DNA of 43,290 nt. Origin: an uncultured Oscillospiraceae bacterium. GTDB lineage: Bacteria > Bacillota > Clostridia > Oscillospirales > Oscillospiraceae. The DNA lies in contig CANPYK010000019.1 of the NCBI GenBank assembly GCA_947588605.1, forward strand, positions 1 through 43,290, given 5' to 3'. The number at the start of each line of letters is the position of its first letter. Within the stretch, counting starts at the first letter, position 1. Positions 1 through 7,993 of the stretch are shown one piece after another. Both the position numbers and the translations under genes were made by a program. The notes below the pieces were generated by a model. The model had not been told where the DNA came from and made no database searches. It saw only the letters and a program-made list of their open reading frames with translations.

Positions 1-59
1 CGTTGGGGGTTGACTTTTTATTTGCAGGCTTTTTCGGAAAAACTACGCCCGCAGGCGTG

Positions 60-446
60 TTTCGGAGGCCAACCGCCGCGTAGCGGCGGCTCTTAGGCCG
101 GAGATGGGGTGCCGCCGCAGCGGCGGGGTATTCGAGCCCCCGTCTCTCGTCCTAGCCTTCCCCGCAGGGCGGGGAAGGTGGCACCCGCAGGTGCCGGATG
201 AGGTGGGTGCGTTCATCGAAACCGGTTACAGCCCTTTGGCTCCCACCTCACCCCTCCCCCTCCCCGCCCCGCGGGGAGGGCTCTGAATCGGGGGCGGGTG
301 CGATTATTTGGACGGTCGGATAGACGGAACCACCCCGGCGCTTCGCGCCACCCCTCCGTTGGAGGGGCAACCCTTCCGCCTCGCTTCGCTCGGCACCTCC
401 CCCCAGGGGGGAGGTTAAAAAGGGCGGGTTTGGAACCCGCCCCTAC
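60..446. repeat. Palindromic mosaic island A
   Basis: No credible gene lies in the first 517 bases. The stretch is a string of GC-rich palindromes: ACGCC/GGCGT with loop CGCA (45-58), CCGCCGC/GCGGCGG (72-88), CCTTCCCC/GGGGAAGG (156-178), GGCACC/GGTGCC with loop CGCA (180-195), and GGGCGGGT/ACCCGCCC (422-442). The same modules recur in the islands near 22, 38.3 and 41.5 kb, in one or the other orientation. The island ends just before a rightward promoter. Short ORFs across it read the palindromes and are not believed. Confidence 0.85.
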
Positions 447-466
447 ATTGCCTTACTTAATATTAC

Positions 467-495
467 TTGACATCTAGTTAATTTTGTGGTATAAT
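467..495 (+). promoter_or_regulatory. Orphan consensus sigma-A promoter pointing into the 3' end of the cellulase gene
   Basis: TTGACA (467-472), a 17-base spacer and TATAAT (490-495), with an extended -10 TGG. Both hexamers match consensus. The only gene to the right within 8 kb is on the other strand, ending at 518, so a transcript from here would be antisense to it. Confidence 0.6.
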
Positions 496-517
496 GCGGG
501 TATCGGACTCGGACCGG

Positions 518-2161
518 TCAATTCAGGAAGCGTAAGATGACGCCGATGTCCTGGAGGGTGGCGGTGGGGGCGAGGGAGGCGTTCCAGGGGGCGTTGGTGA
601 GGGTGAGGGTGTTGCCGGAGGCGGTGGCGGTGGTGTTCCAGGCGTTGTCGATGGCGAAGGGGGCGTCCAGAACGACCTGCGCCTGCCAGGACTCCACGGG
701 CGCGGCGGTGGTGTTCGTGACGGTGACGGCGTACTGGCGGTAGGTACCGTCGGCGGAGGTCCACTCGTTCACCAGGGTAAGGTCGGCGGTCAGGTAAGCC
801 ACATTCACGGTAGTCTCCGAGGGAGGCGTGGTCGACGGGGTCACGGGAGCGGGTCCCGACGGCTCCGGCGGGGTGGTGGACGGGGGCTCGGGCGTGGCCG
901 GGACCGTGCCGGCAAGGGTGCGCAGAAGCCATTTCCCGGCGGCGGTGAGGTCGGATTCGGCAAAACCGCTCACCTTGGAGCAGGAGCTGCGGATGGCGGC
1001 GGAGTCCTCGGCCTTGTTGGAGAGGCTCCACATGAGATAGCTGACGCCCCGCTCGTTCAGGGCCGTCGCCCAGCGGTCGGCCTCGGCCTCGTCGACACCG
1101 CCGTTGCCGCTGGCGTCGGTAATGCCGAATTCGCTGACGAAGACGGGAAGGCCCGCGTCTAGGGCAGCGAGCATGGTGTTTCGCAGGTCGGCCCGGTGGG
1201 TACCGGCGTAGAAATGGAGGGTGTACATGATGTTGTCAAACTCGGACAAGGGCGCTCTGGCAGCCTCGTCCACCCGCTGGGACCAGTTGGGGGTGCCCAC
1301 CAGGATGACGCAGTCCGGGTCGTTTTGGCGGATGACGGGGATGACCTCCCGGGCGTAGGCGGCGATGTCCTGCCAGGTGGCGCCGCCGTTGGGCTCGTTG
1401 CAGATCTCGTAGAGGACGTGGGTCTTTTGGGCCAAAAGGGCGGATATCTCCCGGAAAAAGGCGACGGCCTCGGCCTTGTGGGTGTTGGGGTTCCCGTCGG
1501 AGAGGATGTGCCAGTCGATGATGACGTAGAGGCCCGCCCGCTCGGCGTAGTCCACGCCGTCCAGGACCAGCTTTTTCAGGGCCGCCCGGTCGCCGCCGCT
1601 GCACCAGCCGCCGTACTCGGCGGTATAGAGGGCAAGCCGCACGGCGTTGACGCCCCAGCTTTGGGCCATTTCGGCGAAAAGCGCCTCGTTGACGAACTGC
1701 GGGAACCAGGCAAGGCCGTGGGTGCTGACGCCCCGCAGCTGGACAGGCTCGCCGGCGGCGTTCACAAGATTCGTGCCCCGCACCGCCAGTGGGCTCAGGC
1801 TCCCGCTCCCCTGCTGGGGACGCGCAAATGCGGCGGTGGGCTCAGGGGGCGGCTGGGTGGACGGTTCGGTGGGTGGCTCGGTGGGGGGCTGCGTGACGGG
1901 CCGCGTGGGGGGCTCGGTGGCAGGTTCGGTGGGGGGCTGCGTAGGAGGCTGCGTGGCAGGTTCCGCAGTGGGCTCCGTGGGAGTTCCGGTGGAGGGCTGG
2001 GCGGATGGGGCGGCGGAGGGCTCCGAGGAAGGCTCCGTTGCCGGCTGGGTGGACGGGGCCGTGGGGGCGTCCCGGGTGTCCCGGTCCTTTGGGAGGACCA
2101 GGAGGAGCAGGGCCAAAAGGAAGAGGGCCGCGGCTATGGCGGCCACGGCTCCCCGCTTCAT
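518..2161 (-). CDS. GH5 endoglucanase with proline-rich linkers and C-terminal cellulose-binding-like module
   Basis: A 547-residue secreted or membrane-anchored cellulase-type glycoside hydrolase. Residues 4-23 form a hydrophobic signal or anchor after a short basic start. Residues 30-110 are a Pro/Thr/Glu/Gln-rich tether. The GH5 barrel spans about 120-410: the acid/base Glu is E256 in YEICNEPNGG and the nucleophile is E344 in FVSEFG, and the full set resembles subfamily GH5_2. A second P/T-rich linker (about 415-455) leads to a roughly 95-residue beta domain with the spaced Trp residues of a CBM2-like module. The expected reaction is hydrolysis of internal beta-1,4-glucan bonds outside the cell. 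The start overlaps the stop of the Nudix gene (ATGA), making this the last gene of the operon. No terminator is seen before the repeat island that follows. The family call is firm; the substrate is inferred. Confidence 0.93.
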   Translation of the reverse strand: MKRGAVAAIAAALFLLALLLLVLPKDRDTRDAPTAPSTQPATEPSSEPSAAPSAQPSTGTPTEPTAEPATQPPTQPPTEPATEPPTRPVTQPPTEPPTEPSTQPPPEPTAAFARPQQGSGSLSPLAVRGTNLVNAAGEPVQLRGVSTHGLAWFPQFVNEALFAEMAQSWGVNAVRLALYTAEYGGWCSGGDRAALKKLVLDGVDYAERAGLYVIIDWHILSDGNPNTHKAEAVAFFREISALLAQKTHVLYEICNEPNGGATWQDIAAYAREVIPVIRQNDPDCVILVGTPNWSQRVDEAARAPLSEFDNIMYTLHFYAGTHRADLRNTMLAALDAGLPVFVSEFGITDASGNGGVDEAEADRWATALNERGVSYLMWSLSNKAEDSAAIRSSCSKVSGFAESDLTAAGKWLLRTLAGTVPATPEPPSTTPPEPSGPAPVTPSTTPPSETTVNVAYLTADLTLVNEWTSADGTYRQYAVTVTNTTAAPVESWQAQVVLDAPFAIDNAWNTTATASGNTLTLTNAPWNASLAPTATLQDIGVILRFLN

Positions 2162-3039
2162 CCGTTCTCCTTTCCGGTGATGTGCTCGATGTCCAGGCGC
2201 AGGACGGTCATGGCGGCGTACTCGTCGTCGATGGCCTTTTGGCGGTGCTCGTCCGCGTCATAGGGGTTATACTTCCGGGCCAGGGCCTGCGCGGCGCGGC
2301 GGCGCTGGGGCTCGTCGGTGACCTCCGAGATCCGGCCGAAGGCGATGACGCTGGCGTAGTGGGTGGTGTAGTTGTCCGGGTCCACGTCGTCCCGGACCAC
2401 CACGCAGAAGGAGCACCGGGGCTCCCGGCGGGCGGCCTCCGGCCTGTGGCCGGTCCTCGCGCCGTGGAACCAGAGGGAATCGCCGTCACAGACGAAGCTC
2501 ACCGGCACGGCGTAGGGGTAGCCGTTGTCCCCGGCCAGGGCCAGGACGCCGGAGGTGGCGGTCTTTAAGAGCTCCCGGCATTTGTCCCCGTCCATCTGCC
2601 GCGCCCTCCGCCGCATGGGGCGAAAATCCGGGGTCCGAGCGTTCAAAAACCGGTCCGCCGCCAGGACAGTCTCCCGGTCGGACTGATGGGTGAGGACGGT
2701 GAGGGCGTCGGGTAGGGGCAGCCACTGGCAGGCCGTCACCTCCTCCGGCTGGGAGACGGTGTCCGTCGTGTCGCTCTCCGCCAGGAAGAAGACGACCTCC
2801 TTGAGGCACCCCTCATAGGGGCTATATTCGATGGTATGGCGAAAGCCGTCGAGGAAACGGACGGAAAGAGCCGTCTCCTCCCGGATCTCCCGGGCCGCCG
2901 TCTCGAGCTCTGTCTCGGTTCCCTCCACGTGGCCCTTGCAGATGGAGGTGTGGCCCTTGACCATGCGCTCCACAAGGTAAAGGCGCGCGCCCTCCCGCAC
3001 CGTGAAGACCACAGCGCCGCAGCTTTTTTCACGGATCAT
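2158..3039 (-). CDS. Nudix hydrolase fused to a pyridoxamine-5'-phosphate-oxidase-like (NimA-type) flavin domain
   Basis: A 293-residue fusion. The N-terminal half (1-135) is a Nudix domain with an almost perfect Nudix box from G36 to L58 (G, five residues, E42, seven residues, then REIREETAL); the box Gly near its end is Ala57. It is of the general NUDIX type that hydrolyses nucleoside diphosphates linked to another moiety; the substrate cannot be read. From about 142 the protein has a PNPOx-like split barrel resembling NimA/flavoredoxin proteins, which bind FMN. The start overlaps the stop of the fRMsr gene upstream and the stop overlaps the start of the GH5 gene, both by ATGA, so the three are translationally coupled. 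Lying beside a methionine-sulfoxide reductase, a role in detoxification or redox housekeeping is plausible but inferred. Confidence 0.9.
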   Translation of the reverse strand: MIREKSCGAVVFTVREGARLYLVERMVKGHTSICKGHVEGTETELETAAREIREETALSVRFLDGFRHTIEYSPYEGCLKEVVFFLAESDTTDTVSQPEEVTACQWLPLPDALTVLTHQSDRETVLAADRFLNARTPDFRPMRRRARQMDGDKCRELLKTATSGVLALAGDNGYPYAVPVSFVCDGDSLWFHGARTGHRPEAARREPRCSFCVVVRDDVDPDNYTTHYASVIAFGRISEVTDEPQRRRAAQALARKYNPYDADEHRQKAIDDEYAAMTVLRLDIEHITGKENG

Positions 3040-3521
3040 GGGGCAAACCTCCTCAGGACCTCAGTCGAGGCCGTCAGGCCGGCCTCGTCCTCCTCGTCGA
3101 AGGCGGCGTACGCGGCGCTGTCCATATCGAGGACGCCCCAGATGCCGCCGTCCTCCCCCCGCAGGGGGATGACGATCTCGGAATGGGAGGCGCAGTCGCA
3201 GGCGATGTGGCCCTCAAAGCAGGACACATCCTCCACCACCTGGGCCCTGCCCTCCCGCCACGCCGCGCCGCAGACGCCGGCCCCGAAGGGGATGCGGGTG
3301 ACGGCCGGGCGGCCCTGGAAGGGGCCGAGCACCAGCTCCTCGCCGTTCACCAGATAAAAACCGGCCCAGTTGGCCCGGGGGAAGGCGAGCTTCAGCACGG
3401 CGGAGGCGTTGGCCAGCGCCGCCGTGCGGTCGCTCTCCCCGCCGGCGTAGAGCGCAAGCTGCTCCCGGAGGAGCTTGTAGAAGTCCCGCTTGTCGGCGGG
3501 ATATTGGACGTCAAGATACAT
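3036..3521 (-). CDS. msrC: Free methionine-(R)-sulfoxide reductase, GAF domain (fRMsr)
   Basis: A 161-residue single GAF domain, the usual length for fRMsr, which reduces free L-methionine-(R)-sulfoxide to methionine. The family signature is plain: WAGFYL at 52-57, LGPFQG at 65-70, GVCG with C84, and GHIACD with C108, followed by SEIVIPL. C84 and C108 sit in the redox-active positions of the family. C101 and C110 are additional cysteines. The gene begins 17 bases after the last zinc-ribbon gene and its stop overlaps the Nudix-PNPOx start, so it belongs to the same transcript. The protein is cytoplasmic. The family assignment is secure; the gene symbol follows the E. coli name. Confidence 0.92.
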   Translation of the reverse strand: MYLDVQYPADKRDFYKLLREQLALYAGGESDRTAALANASAVLKLAFPRANWAGFYLVNGEELVLGPFQGRPAVTRIPFGAGVCGAAWREGRAQVVEDVSCFEGHIACDCASHSEIVIPLRGEDGGIWGVLDMDSAAYAAFDEEDEAGLTASTEVLRRFAP

Positions 3522-3538
3522 ATTCGCTCCCGATTTGA

Positions 3539-4318
3539 TCAGATGAAGGGCTCAAAGAGCTCGTCGTTGAGAGAGTAGATGTCGATGTACCAGCCGCTGC
3601 CGATCTTGACCAGGGGGACATAGAAGTCGTCGAAGGTGTCCTTGTCGCCGTCCACGGTGACGGTGATGGTGCCGGTGTAGGCGGCGAAGTCCTTCACGGT
3701 GACATCATATGTGTCGGCGTAAGCGTCCACGACCTCGTCCTTCAAATAGTTCGTCTCGTTCCGGTCCTTCTTGAGGCCGCTGACCTTGACCTTCACGTCG
3801 TCGGGATCGGCGCCGTAGAGGATATCGACCTCGTCATAGAAGGCGTCGGCTATATCCTGGAGGTCGCTCTTGATAGACCTTTTTGCCTGGCTGGCGGAGT
3901 CATAGTCCCCCACCTCCACCGCGGCCTCGAGGAGCGCTTCGGGGACCTGGTCCGCCATGGTGCTCGCGTCGTTTTTGAACAGGGCGACAAGGAACGTCTC
4001 CACCACGTTCTCTTCCTGGCTCTTGGTGTCGTCGGTGTCCTTGTTGGTGTCCTTCTCCTCGGTCTTGGTATCGTCCCGGTCGGATCGGCTGCCGCTGCTG
4101 CCACTGTCGCGGGTGAGCAGGACGACCGTCAGGACGATCACGGCAATGAGCAGGACCGCCGCCAGGGCGATGACGGCGATGAGCGCGGTGTTGTTCTTTT
4201 TGGGCGGCTGGGGTTGGGGCTGGGGCTGGGGCTGGTACGGCAGGCTGGTGCTCGACCCGCAGATGGGGCAGAAGGCGTTGCCATCGGGGATCTGGGAACC
4301 GCAGGTTTGACAAATCAT
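3539..4318 (-). CDS. Zinc-ribbon membrane protein, paralog 6 of 6
   Basis: 259 residues. A four-Cys zinc ribbon (C3, C6, C17, C20) is followed by a short PQ repeat (about 29-39), a KK stop signal, one membrane segment (about 45-69) and a long acidic, Ser/Asp/Lys-rich stalk (70-105). The outer domain (about 105-259) ends in the family motif VKIGSGWYIDIYSLNDELFEPFI-like tail. Topology is inferred as ribbon inside and C-terminal domain outside. It is closest to the neighbour at 4352-5167: both end in LNELF/LW-EPFI and share the SRDSGSS stalk start. The function is unknown. The gene lies 17 bases before the fRMsr gene and 33 bases after paralog 5. Confidence 0.88.
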   Translation of the reverse strand: MICQTCGSQIPDGNAFCPICGSSTSLPYQPQPQPQPQPPKKNNTALIAVIALAAVLLIAVIVLTVVLLTRDSGSSGSRSDRDDTKTEEKDTNKDTDDTKSQEENVVETFLVALFKNDASTMADQVPEALLEAAVEVGDYDSASQAKRSIKSDLQDIADAFYDEVDILYGADPDDVKVKVSGLKKDRNETNYLKDEVVDAYADTYDVTVKDFAAYTGTITVTVDGDKDTFDDFYVPLVKIGSGWYIDIYSLNDELFEPFI

Positions 4319-4351
4319 GGCATTCTCTCCTTTATTTATTGGATATACAAA

Positions 4352-5167
4352 TCAGATGAAGGGCTCCCACAGGAGTTCGTTGAGAGTGAAGAGATCGACG
4401 TACCACTTGCTGCCGAGCTTGATCAGAGGAACAGAGAACTGAAAGGACTCCTTGCTGCCGTTCGCGGTGACGGTAAACTCGCCGTTATAGACGGCGGCGT
4501 CCTTCACTTTCAACCCATAATCGTCGGCGTAGGTGTCCGTGACCGCGGCCTTCAGAGCCTCCGTCATCTCCCGGTCCTTCTCCGTGCTGCCGAACTCGAC
4601 CTTTACGTCCTCGGGTTCGAGGCCGGCGATAAGATCCACATCGCGATAGAGCTGGCGGCAGGCATCCCGGAAGAGGTCCTTCAGGTCGCTCTTGGATCGA
4701 TAGAGCTCGCCGAAGAGATAAACCCCCGACTCCTCGATGGCCTTGATGAACTCGTCGGGCAGGAGGTCCAGCATGGCGTCCGCGTCGCTGGCAAACCAGG
4801 TGAGGACGGCGGCCTTCGCCACGGATCCGGCGTCGGAGGCGCCGCTTCCGGGGTCGTCGGCGTCCGGGTCGTCCCCGGCGTCCTTATCCTTGGCGGCATC
4901 CTTATCCTTGCCGGTGTCCTTCTCCTCGGTTTTGGAGTCGTCCCGGCCGGAGTCGGAGCTTCCGCTGTCGCGGGAGACGAGGACGATGGTCAGGACCACC
5001 GCGGCGATGAAAAGGGCCGCCACGAGGGCGATGAGGACGATGAGCAGGGTGTTGTTTTTCTTGGGCGGCTGGGGTTGGGGCCGGGACTGCTGGGCGGCGC
5101 TCCAGCCGCAAGCGGGGCAGAAGGCGGCGCCGTCGGGGAGCTGGGTACCGCATTTTTGGCAAAACAT
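4352..5167 (-). CDS. Zinc-ribbon membrane protein, paralog 5 of 6
   Basis: 271 residues with the cluster architecture: zinc ribbon (C3, C6, C17, C20), a very short PQPQPP linker, a membrane segment (about 41-64), and an exceptionally charged stalk (about 65-115) of repeated KDKDA/DDPDAD units. The outer domain starts about 115 and finishes with KLGSKWYVDLFTLNELLWEPFI. The stalk is long enough to hold the outer domain off the membrane in the thick wall of a Gram-positive, which is an inference. The linker, membrane segment and tail show that it and paralog 6 arose by a recent duplication. The function is not recognised. Confidence 0.88.
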   Translation of the reverse strand: MFCQKCGTQLPDGAAFCPACGWSAAQQSRPQPQPPKKNNTLLIVLIALVAALFIAAVVLTIVLVSRDSGSSDSGRDDSKTEEKDTGKDKDAAKDKDAGDDPDADDPGSGASDAGSVAKAAVLTWFASDADAMLDLLPDEFIKAIEESGVYLFGELYRSKSDLKDLFRDACRQLYRDVDLIAGLEPEDVKVEFGSTEKDREMTEALKAAVTDTYADDYGLKVKDAAVYNGEFTVTANGSKESFQFSVPLIKLGSKWYVDLFTLNELLWEPFI

Positions 5168-5212
5168 TGTGTTCCCTCCTTTTTTAAGCTTGGAACCGCG
5201 AGGGGTAAACGA

Positions 5213-6022
5213 TCAGAATATCTCGGTATTGAGGCCGCCGTAAACGGACATGGTGTTGGTGGCGGCGCTTTCGGAGGTCAAATACCAGGAGCCGCCGATC
5301 TTGACCATATCGACGCCGGTGACCTTGTACTTGTACTCCTCGCCGTCATGCTTGACAGTGAGCTTGACCTCCACGGTCATGCCCTCTTCGATGTTGATCT
5401 TAACGTTGTGATTGTCCTCGTAATCCTCGTTGTAATCGCGGACCTCCTTGCTGGTCCACTTGTCCTTGTCGCGGATCTCCACGGAGACTTTGCTGACCTT
5501 TCTGGGATCGACCTCCTCGTAAACATTCTCAAAATCATCCAGGATGTCCTGGAGGTCGTCGATGACCTCCTGCTTGGCCTCGCTCTTGCTGATGTCCTCT
5601 TCCTCGGCGTAGTCTTCAATGTCCGCGTCGGGGATGCACTTGACGACCTTCTTGGCGTCCAGCGTGAGCACGCCCTCGACGTAATACTCCAGCAAGTCCT
5701 CGGGTTCGGAGAAGCTGTCCTTCTCCTCGGTCTTGGAGGAGGAGCCGCCGGAGCCGGAGCCGCTGTCGCGGGAGACGAGAACGATGACCAGGGCCACAGA
5801 GGCGATGAAGAGGACCGCCACGAGGGCGATGAGGACGACGCGCACGGTGCTTACCTTTTTAGGCGGCTTCGGCTGCCGGGGCTGCTGGGGCGGTTGGGGC
5901 TGCTGGAGCGGTTGGGGCTGGGGCTGGGGTTGGGGTTGGGGCTGCCGGCCGGTGCTCGAACCGCAGGTGGGGCAGAAGGCGGCGCTGTCGGGAAGCTGTG
6001 TACCGCATTTTTGGCAGAACAT
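5213..6022 (-). CDS. Zinc-ribbon membrane protein, paralog 4 of 6
   Basis: 269 residues. Zinc ribbon C3, C6, C17, C20; a PQ-rich linker (27-54) with a QPQPQP run; membrane segment about 62-83; Ser/Gly-rich stalk; outer domain from about 105. The outer domain is closely similar to paralog 3: both carry GVLTLDAKK/EKM, the EEDISK element, VSVEIRDKDKWT, EEGMTVE and end in VKIGGSWY then YGGLN. The zinc ribbon and membrane segment, however, resemble paralog 5 (MFCQKCGTQLPD and VLVSRDSGS). The protein therefore looks like a mosaic of two paralogs, as expected if the tandem copies recombine. The function is unknown. Confidence 0.88.
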   Translation of the reverse strand: MFCQKCGTQLPDSAAFCPTCGSSTGRQPQPQPQPQPQPLQQPQPPQQPRQPKPPKKVSTVRVVLIALVAVLFIASVALVIVLVSRDSGSGSGGSSSKTEEKDSFSEPEDLLEYYVEGVLTLDAKKVVKCIPDADIEDYAEEEDISKSEAKQEVIDDLQDILDDFENVYEEVDPRKVSKVSVEIRDKDKWTSKEVRDYNEDYEDNHNVKINIEEGMTVEVKLTVKHDGEEYKYKVTGVDMVKIGGSWYLTSESAATNTMSVYGGLNTEIF

Positions 6023-6091
6023 GGCGTTCTCTCCTTTTGATGATTTGAAAAAAGGCGCGTGGCATTGCCACGCGCCATAGGGAGCGGGGAA

Positions 6092-6787
6092 TTAGTTGGA
6101 CAGCTCGGCGTTGAGGCCGCCGTAAACCTCGGCAATACTGAGCGAATCCACATACCAGGAGCCGCCGATCTTGACAACGTCAATGTTGGAGATCCTGTAC
6201 TTGTACTCCTCGCCGTCGTACTTGACAGTGATCTTGATCTCCACGGTCATGCCCTCTTTGATGTTGATCTCAACGTCGTTGTTGTCCTCGTAATTCTTGT
6301 TGTACTCACGGACATCCTTGCCGGTCCACTTGTCCTTGTCACGGATCTCTACGGAGACCTTGCCAACTTCCTCGGGGTCGACCTCGTCGTAGTTATCCTC
6401 CAGCATGTCCAAAACCTTCTGGAGGGATTCGGTCAGCTCCTCCTTGGCCTCTCTCTTGCTGATGTCCTCCTCGTCGGCGTATGCCTTGATCTGCGCGTCG
6501 GGCACGTTATCCATCATCTTCTCGGCATCCAGCGTGAGCACGCCCTTGATGTAACTCTCCAGCGCGGACTCGGCGCTCCTGCCGCTGAACACGAGGACGA
6601 GGATCAGGATGAGCGCCACAAGGACGACGGCGGCGATGACGCCGAGGCCGATGAGCTTGTTCCTGTCCATGCTCTTCAGGTCAAAGCCGGCCTTCTTGGC
6701 GGGCTTCTCCGGGGTGAGGGGTGCGCCGCAGACGGTGCAGATGACTGCTCCGTCGGGGTTCTGGGATCCGCAGTTACCACAAAACAT
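6092..6787 (-). CDS. Zinc-ribbon membrane protein, paralog 3 of 6
   Basis: 231 residues, one of the two shortest copies. Zinc ribbon C3, C6, C17, C20 (MFCGNCGSQNPDG), a Lys-rich linker without PQ repeats (27-44), membrane segment about 45-67, almost no stalk, then an outer domain (72-231) that matches paralog 4 over most of its length and ends VKIGGSWYVDSLSIAEVYGGLN. The two share the acidic motif YADEEDISK/YAEEEDISK. A strong Shine-Dalgarno (AAGGAGG) precedes the start. The function is unknown. Confidence 0.88.
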   Translation of the reverse strand: MFCGNCGSQNPDGAVICTVCGAPLTPEKPAKKAGFDLKSMDRNKLIGLGVIAAVVLVALILILVLVFSGRSAESALESYIKGVLTLDAEKMMDNVPDAQIKAYADEEDISKREAKEELTESLQKVLDMLEDNYDEVDPEEVGKVSVEIRDKDKWTGKDVREYNKNYEDNNDVEINIKEGMTVEIKITVKYDGEEYKYRISNIDVVKIGGSWYVDSLSIAEVYGGLNAELSN

Positions 6788-6857
6788 GGTGTGATTCCTC
6801 CTTAAAAATAATTTGGATGGAAATATGTTATAGCGGCTTTCGCCGGTCTATACCGGG

Positions 6858-7913
6858 TCAATCAAACTGTTCGGCAAAGGCGTCCATGCTCATGAAGTCC
6901 ATGTACCACTTCGAGCCCACCTTCACCAGGGGGATCTCCATGTCCTTTAAGGACTCCCGCTGGCCGTCATAGGTGGCGACGGCGTCCGCGAGGATGAGCT
7001 TGGCGTCGTCGATGGACATGTTCAGGTCGTCATAGGCGTTCCGGAGGTCGGAAAGCTCTTTACTGGAGTAAGTTTTCTCCCCCTTCACCATGACCCTGAT
7101 CTTGACCTCGTCCGTGTCGTAGCCGGGGTCGATCCCGCCGGCGTACATCTCCATCATCATCAGCATGTAGTCCTTGGCCTCGCTGGCGGACATGTCGCCC
7201 TGCGCGGCCATGGCCTTATAGAGCTCATCCGGGAGAAGGTCCACGACGGTGTCCATGTCCAGCCTGATAAATGACTCCACCATCCGGACGGCCACCTCGT
7301 TGCCCTCCACGGATCTGTTCTGGAGGATCTTCGCCATGGCGATCACCAGGAGCGCCACCAGCACGATGGCGACGATCGCGCCGGTGTGGGACTTCTTCTT
7401 GGGAGCGGCCGGCGGAACAGGCGTGAAATTGTTGTTATACGCCTGGGCCTGTGGGGCCTGCCAGGGCTGAGGCCGAGGCGCGGGCTGGGGTTGAGGTTGC
7501 GGCTGAGGAGCCGGCGCGGGCTGGGGCTGAGGTTGAGGCTGAGGGGCCGGCGCAGGCTGAGGAGCCGGCGTGGGCTGAGGGGCCGGCGCGGGCTGAGGGG
7601 CCGGCGCAGGCTGAGGAGCCGGCGTGGGCTGAGGGGCCGGCGCGGGCTGAGGGGCCGGCGCAGGCTCAGGTTGGGGTGCGGGCTGGGGAATGGGCGCGGG
7701 CTCGGGGGCCGGCGCGGGCTGGGGTTGGGGCGCGGGCTGGGGAATAGGCGCGGGCTGGGGGGCCGGCGCGGGCTCAGGTTGGGGCGCGGGCTGGGGAATG
7801 GGCGCGGGCTGGGGGGTAGACTCTATCTCCATCTCCGCAGGCAGCCTCGAGCCGCAGGCGTTGCAGAACGCCGCTCCCTCGGGATTGCGCGCGCCGCATT
7901 TCGGACAAAACAT
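6858..7913 (-). CDS. Zinc-ribbon membrane protein with a long PQPAPAPQ repeat linker, paralog 2 of 6
   Basis: 351 residues, the longest copy. The zinc ribbon (C3, C6, C17, C20) is followed by about 130 residues made almost wholly of Pro, Ala and Gln in short repeats such as PQPAPAPQ (about 33-160), encoded by a tandem DNA repeat at roughly 7440-7820. The membrane segment is about 177-197 and the outer domain 205-351 ends in VPLVKVGSKWYMDFMSMD-like sequence with the usual LLPDELY element. The linker is on the ribbon side of the membrane, so if the topology is right it is cytoplasmic, which is unusual for such a stiff repeat. Paralog 1 has the nearest outer domain. The function is unknown, and the repeat length probably varies among strains. 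Confidence 0.87.
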   Translation of the reverse strand: MFCPKCGARNPEGAAFCNACGSRLPAEMEIESTPQPAPIPQPAPQPEPAPAPQPAPIPQPAPQPQPAPAPEPAPIPQPAPQPEPAPAPQPAPAPQPTPAPQPAPAPQPAPAPQPTPAPQPAPAPQPQPQPQPAPAPQPQPQPQPAPRPQPWQAPQAQAYNNNFTPVPPAAPKKKSHTGAIVAIVLVALLVIAMAKILQNRSVEGNEVAVRMVESFIRLDMDTVVDLLPDELYKAMAAQGDMSASEAKDYMLMMMEMYAGGIDPGYDTDEVKIRVMVKGEKTYSSKELSDLRNAYDDLNMSIDDAKLILADAVATYDGQRESLKDMEIPLVKVGSKWYMDFMSMDAFAEQFD

Positions 7914-7993
7914 GGGAACTCCTCTCTTTCATTCATTGGTCAAGCGGATTCGATCAAAAGGGAACCAGATAAATCCGGGGCAGTCTCGCCGGG

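Noticed and set aside
104-286. ORF of 60 codons, and similar ones at 22165-22350, 38270-38455 and 41373-41609
   Set aside because: They read through repeat-island palindromes in all copies and both directions; they lack ribosome sites, and the shared peptides follow from the shared DNA.
4214-6040. 608-codon plus-strand ORF
   Set aside because: It is antisense to three zinc-ribbon genes and has composition typical of a high-GC mirror frame, without a family match.
7440-7820. Direct repeats resembling a CRISPR or minisatellite
   Set aside because: The units are short, have no unique spacers, and encode the PAPQ linker in frame.
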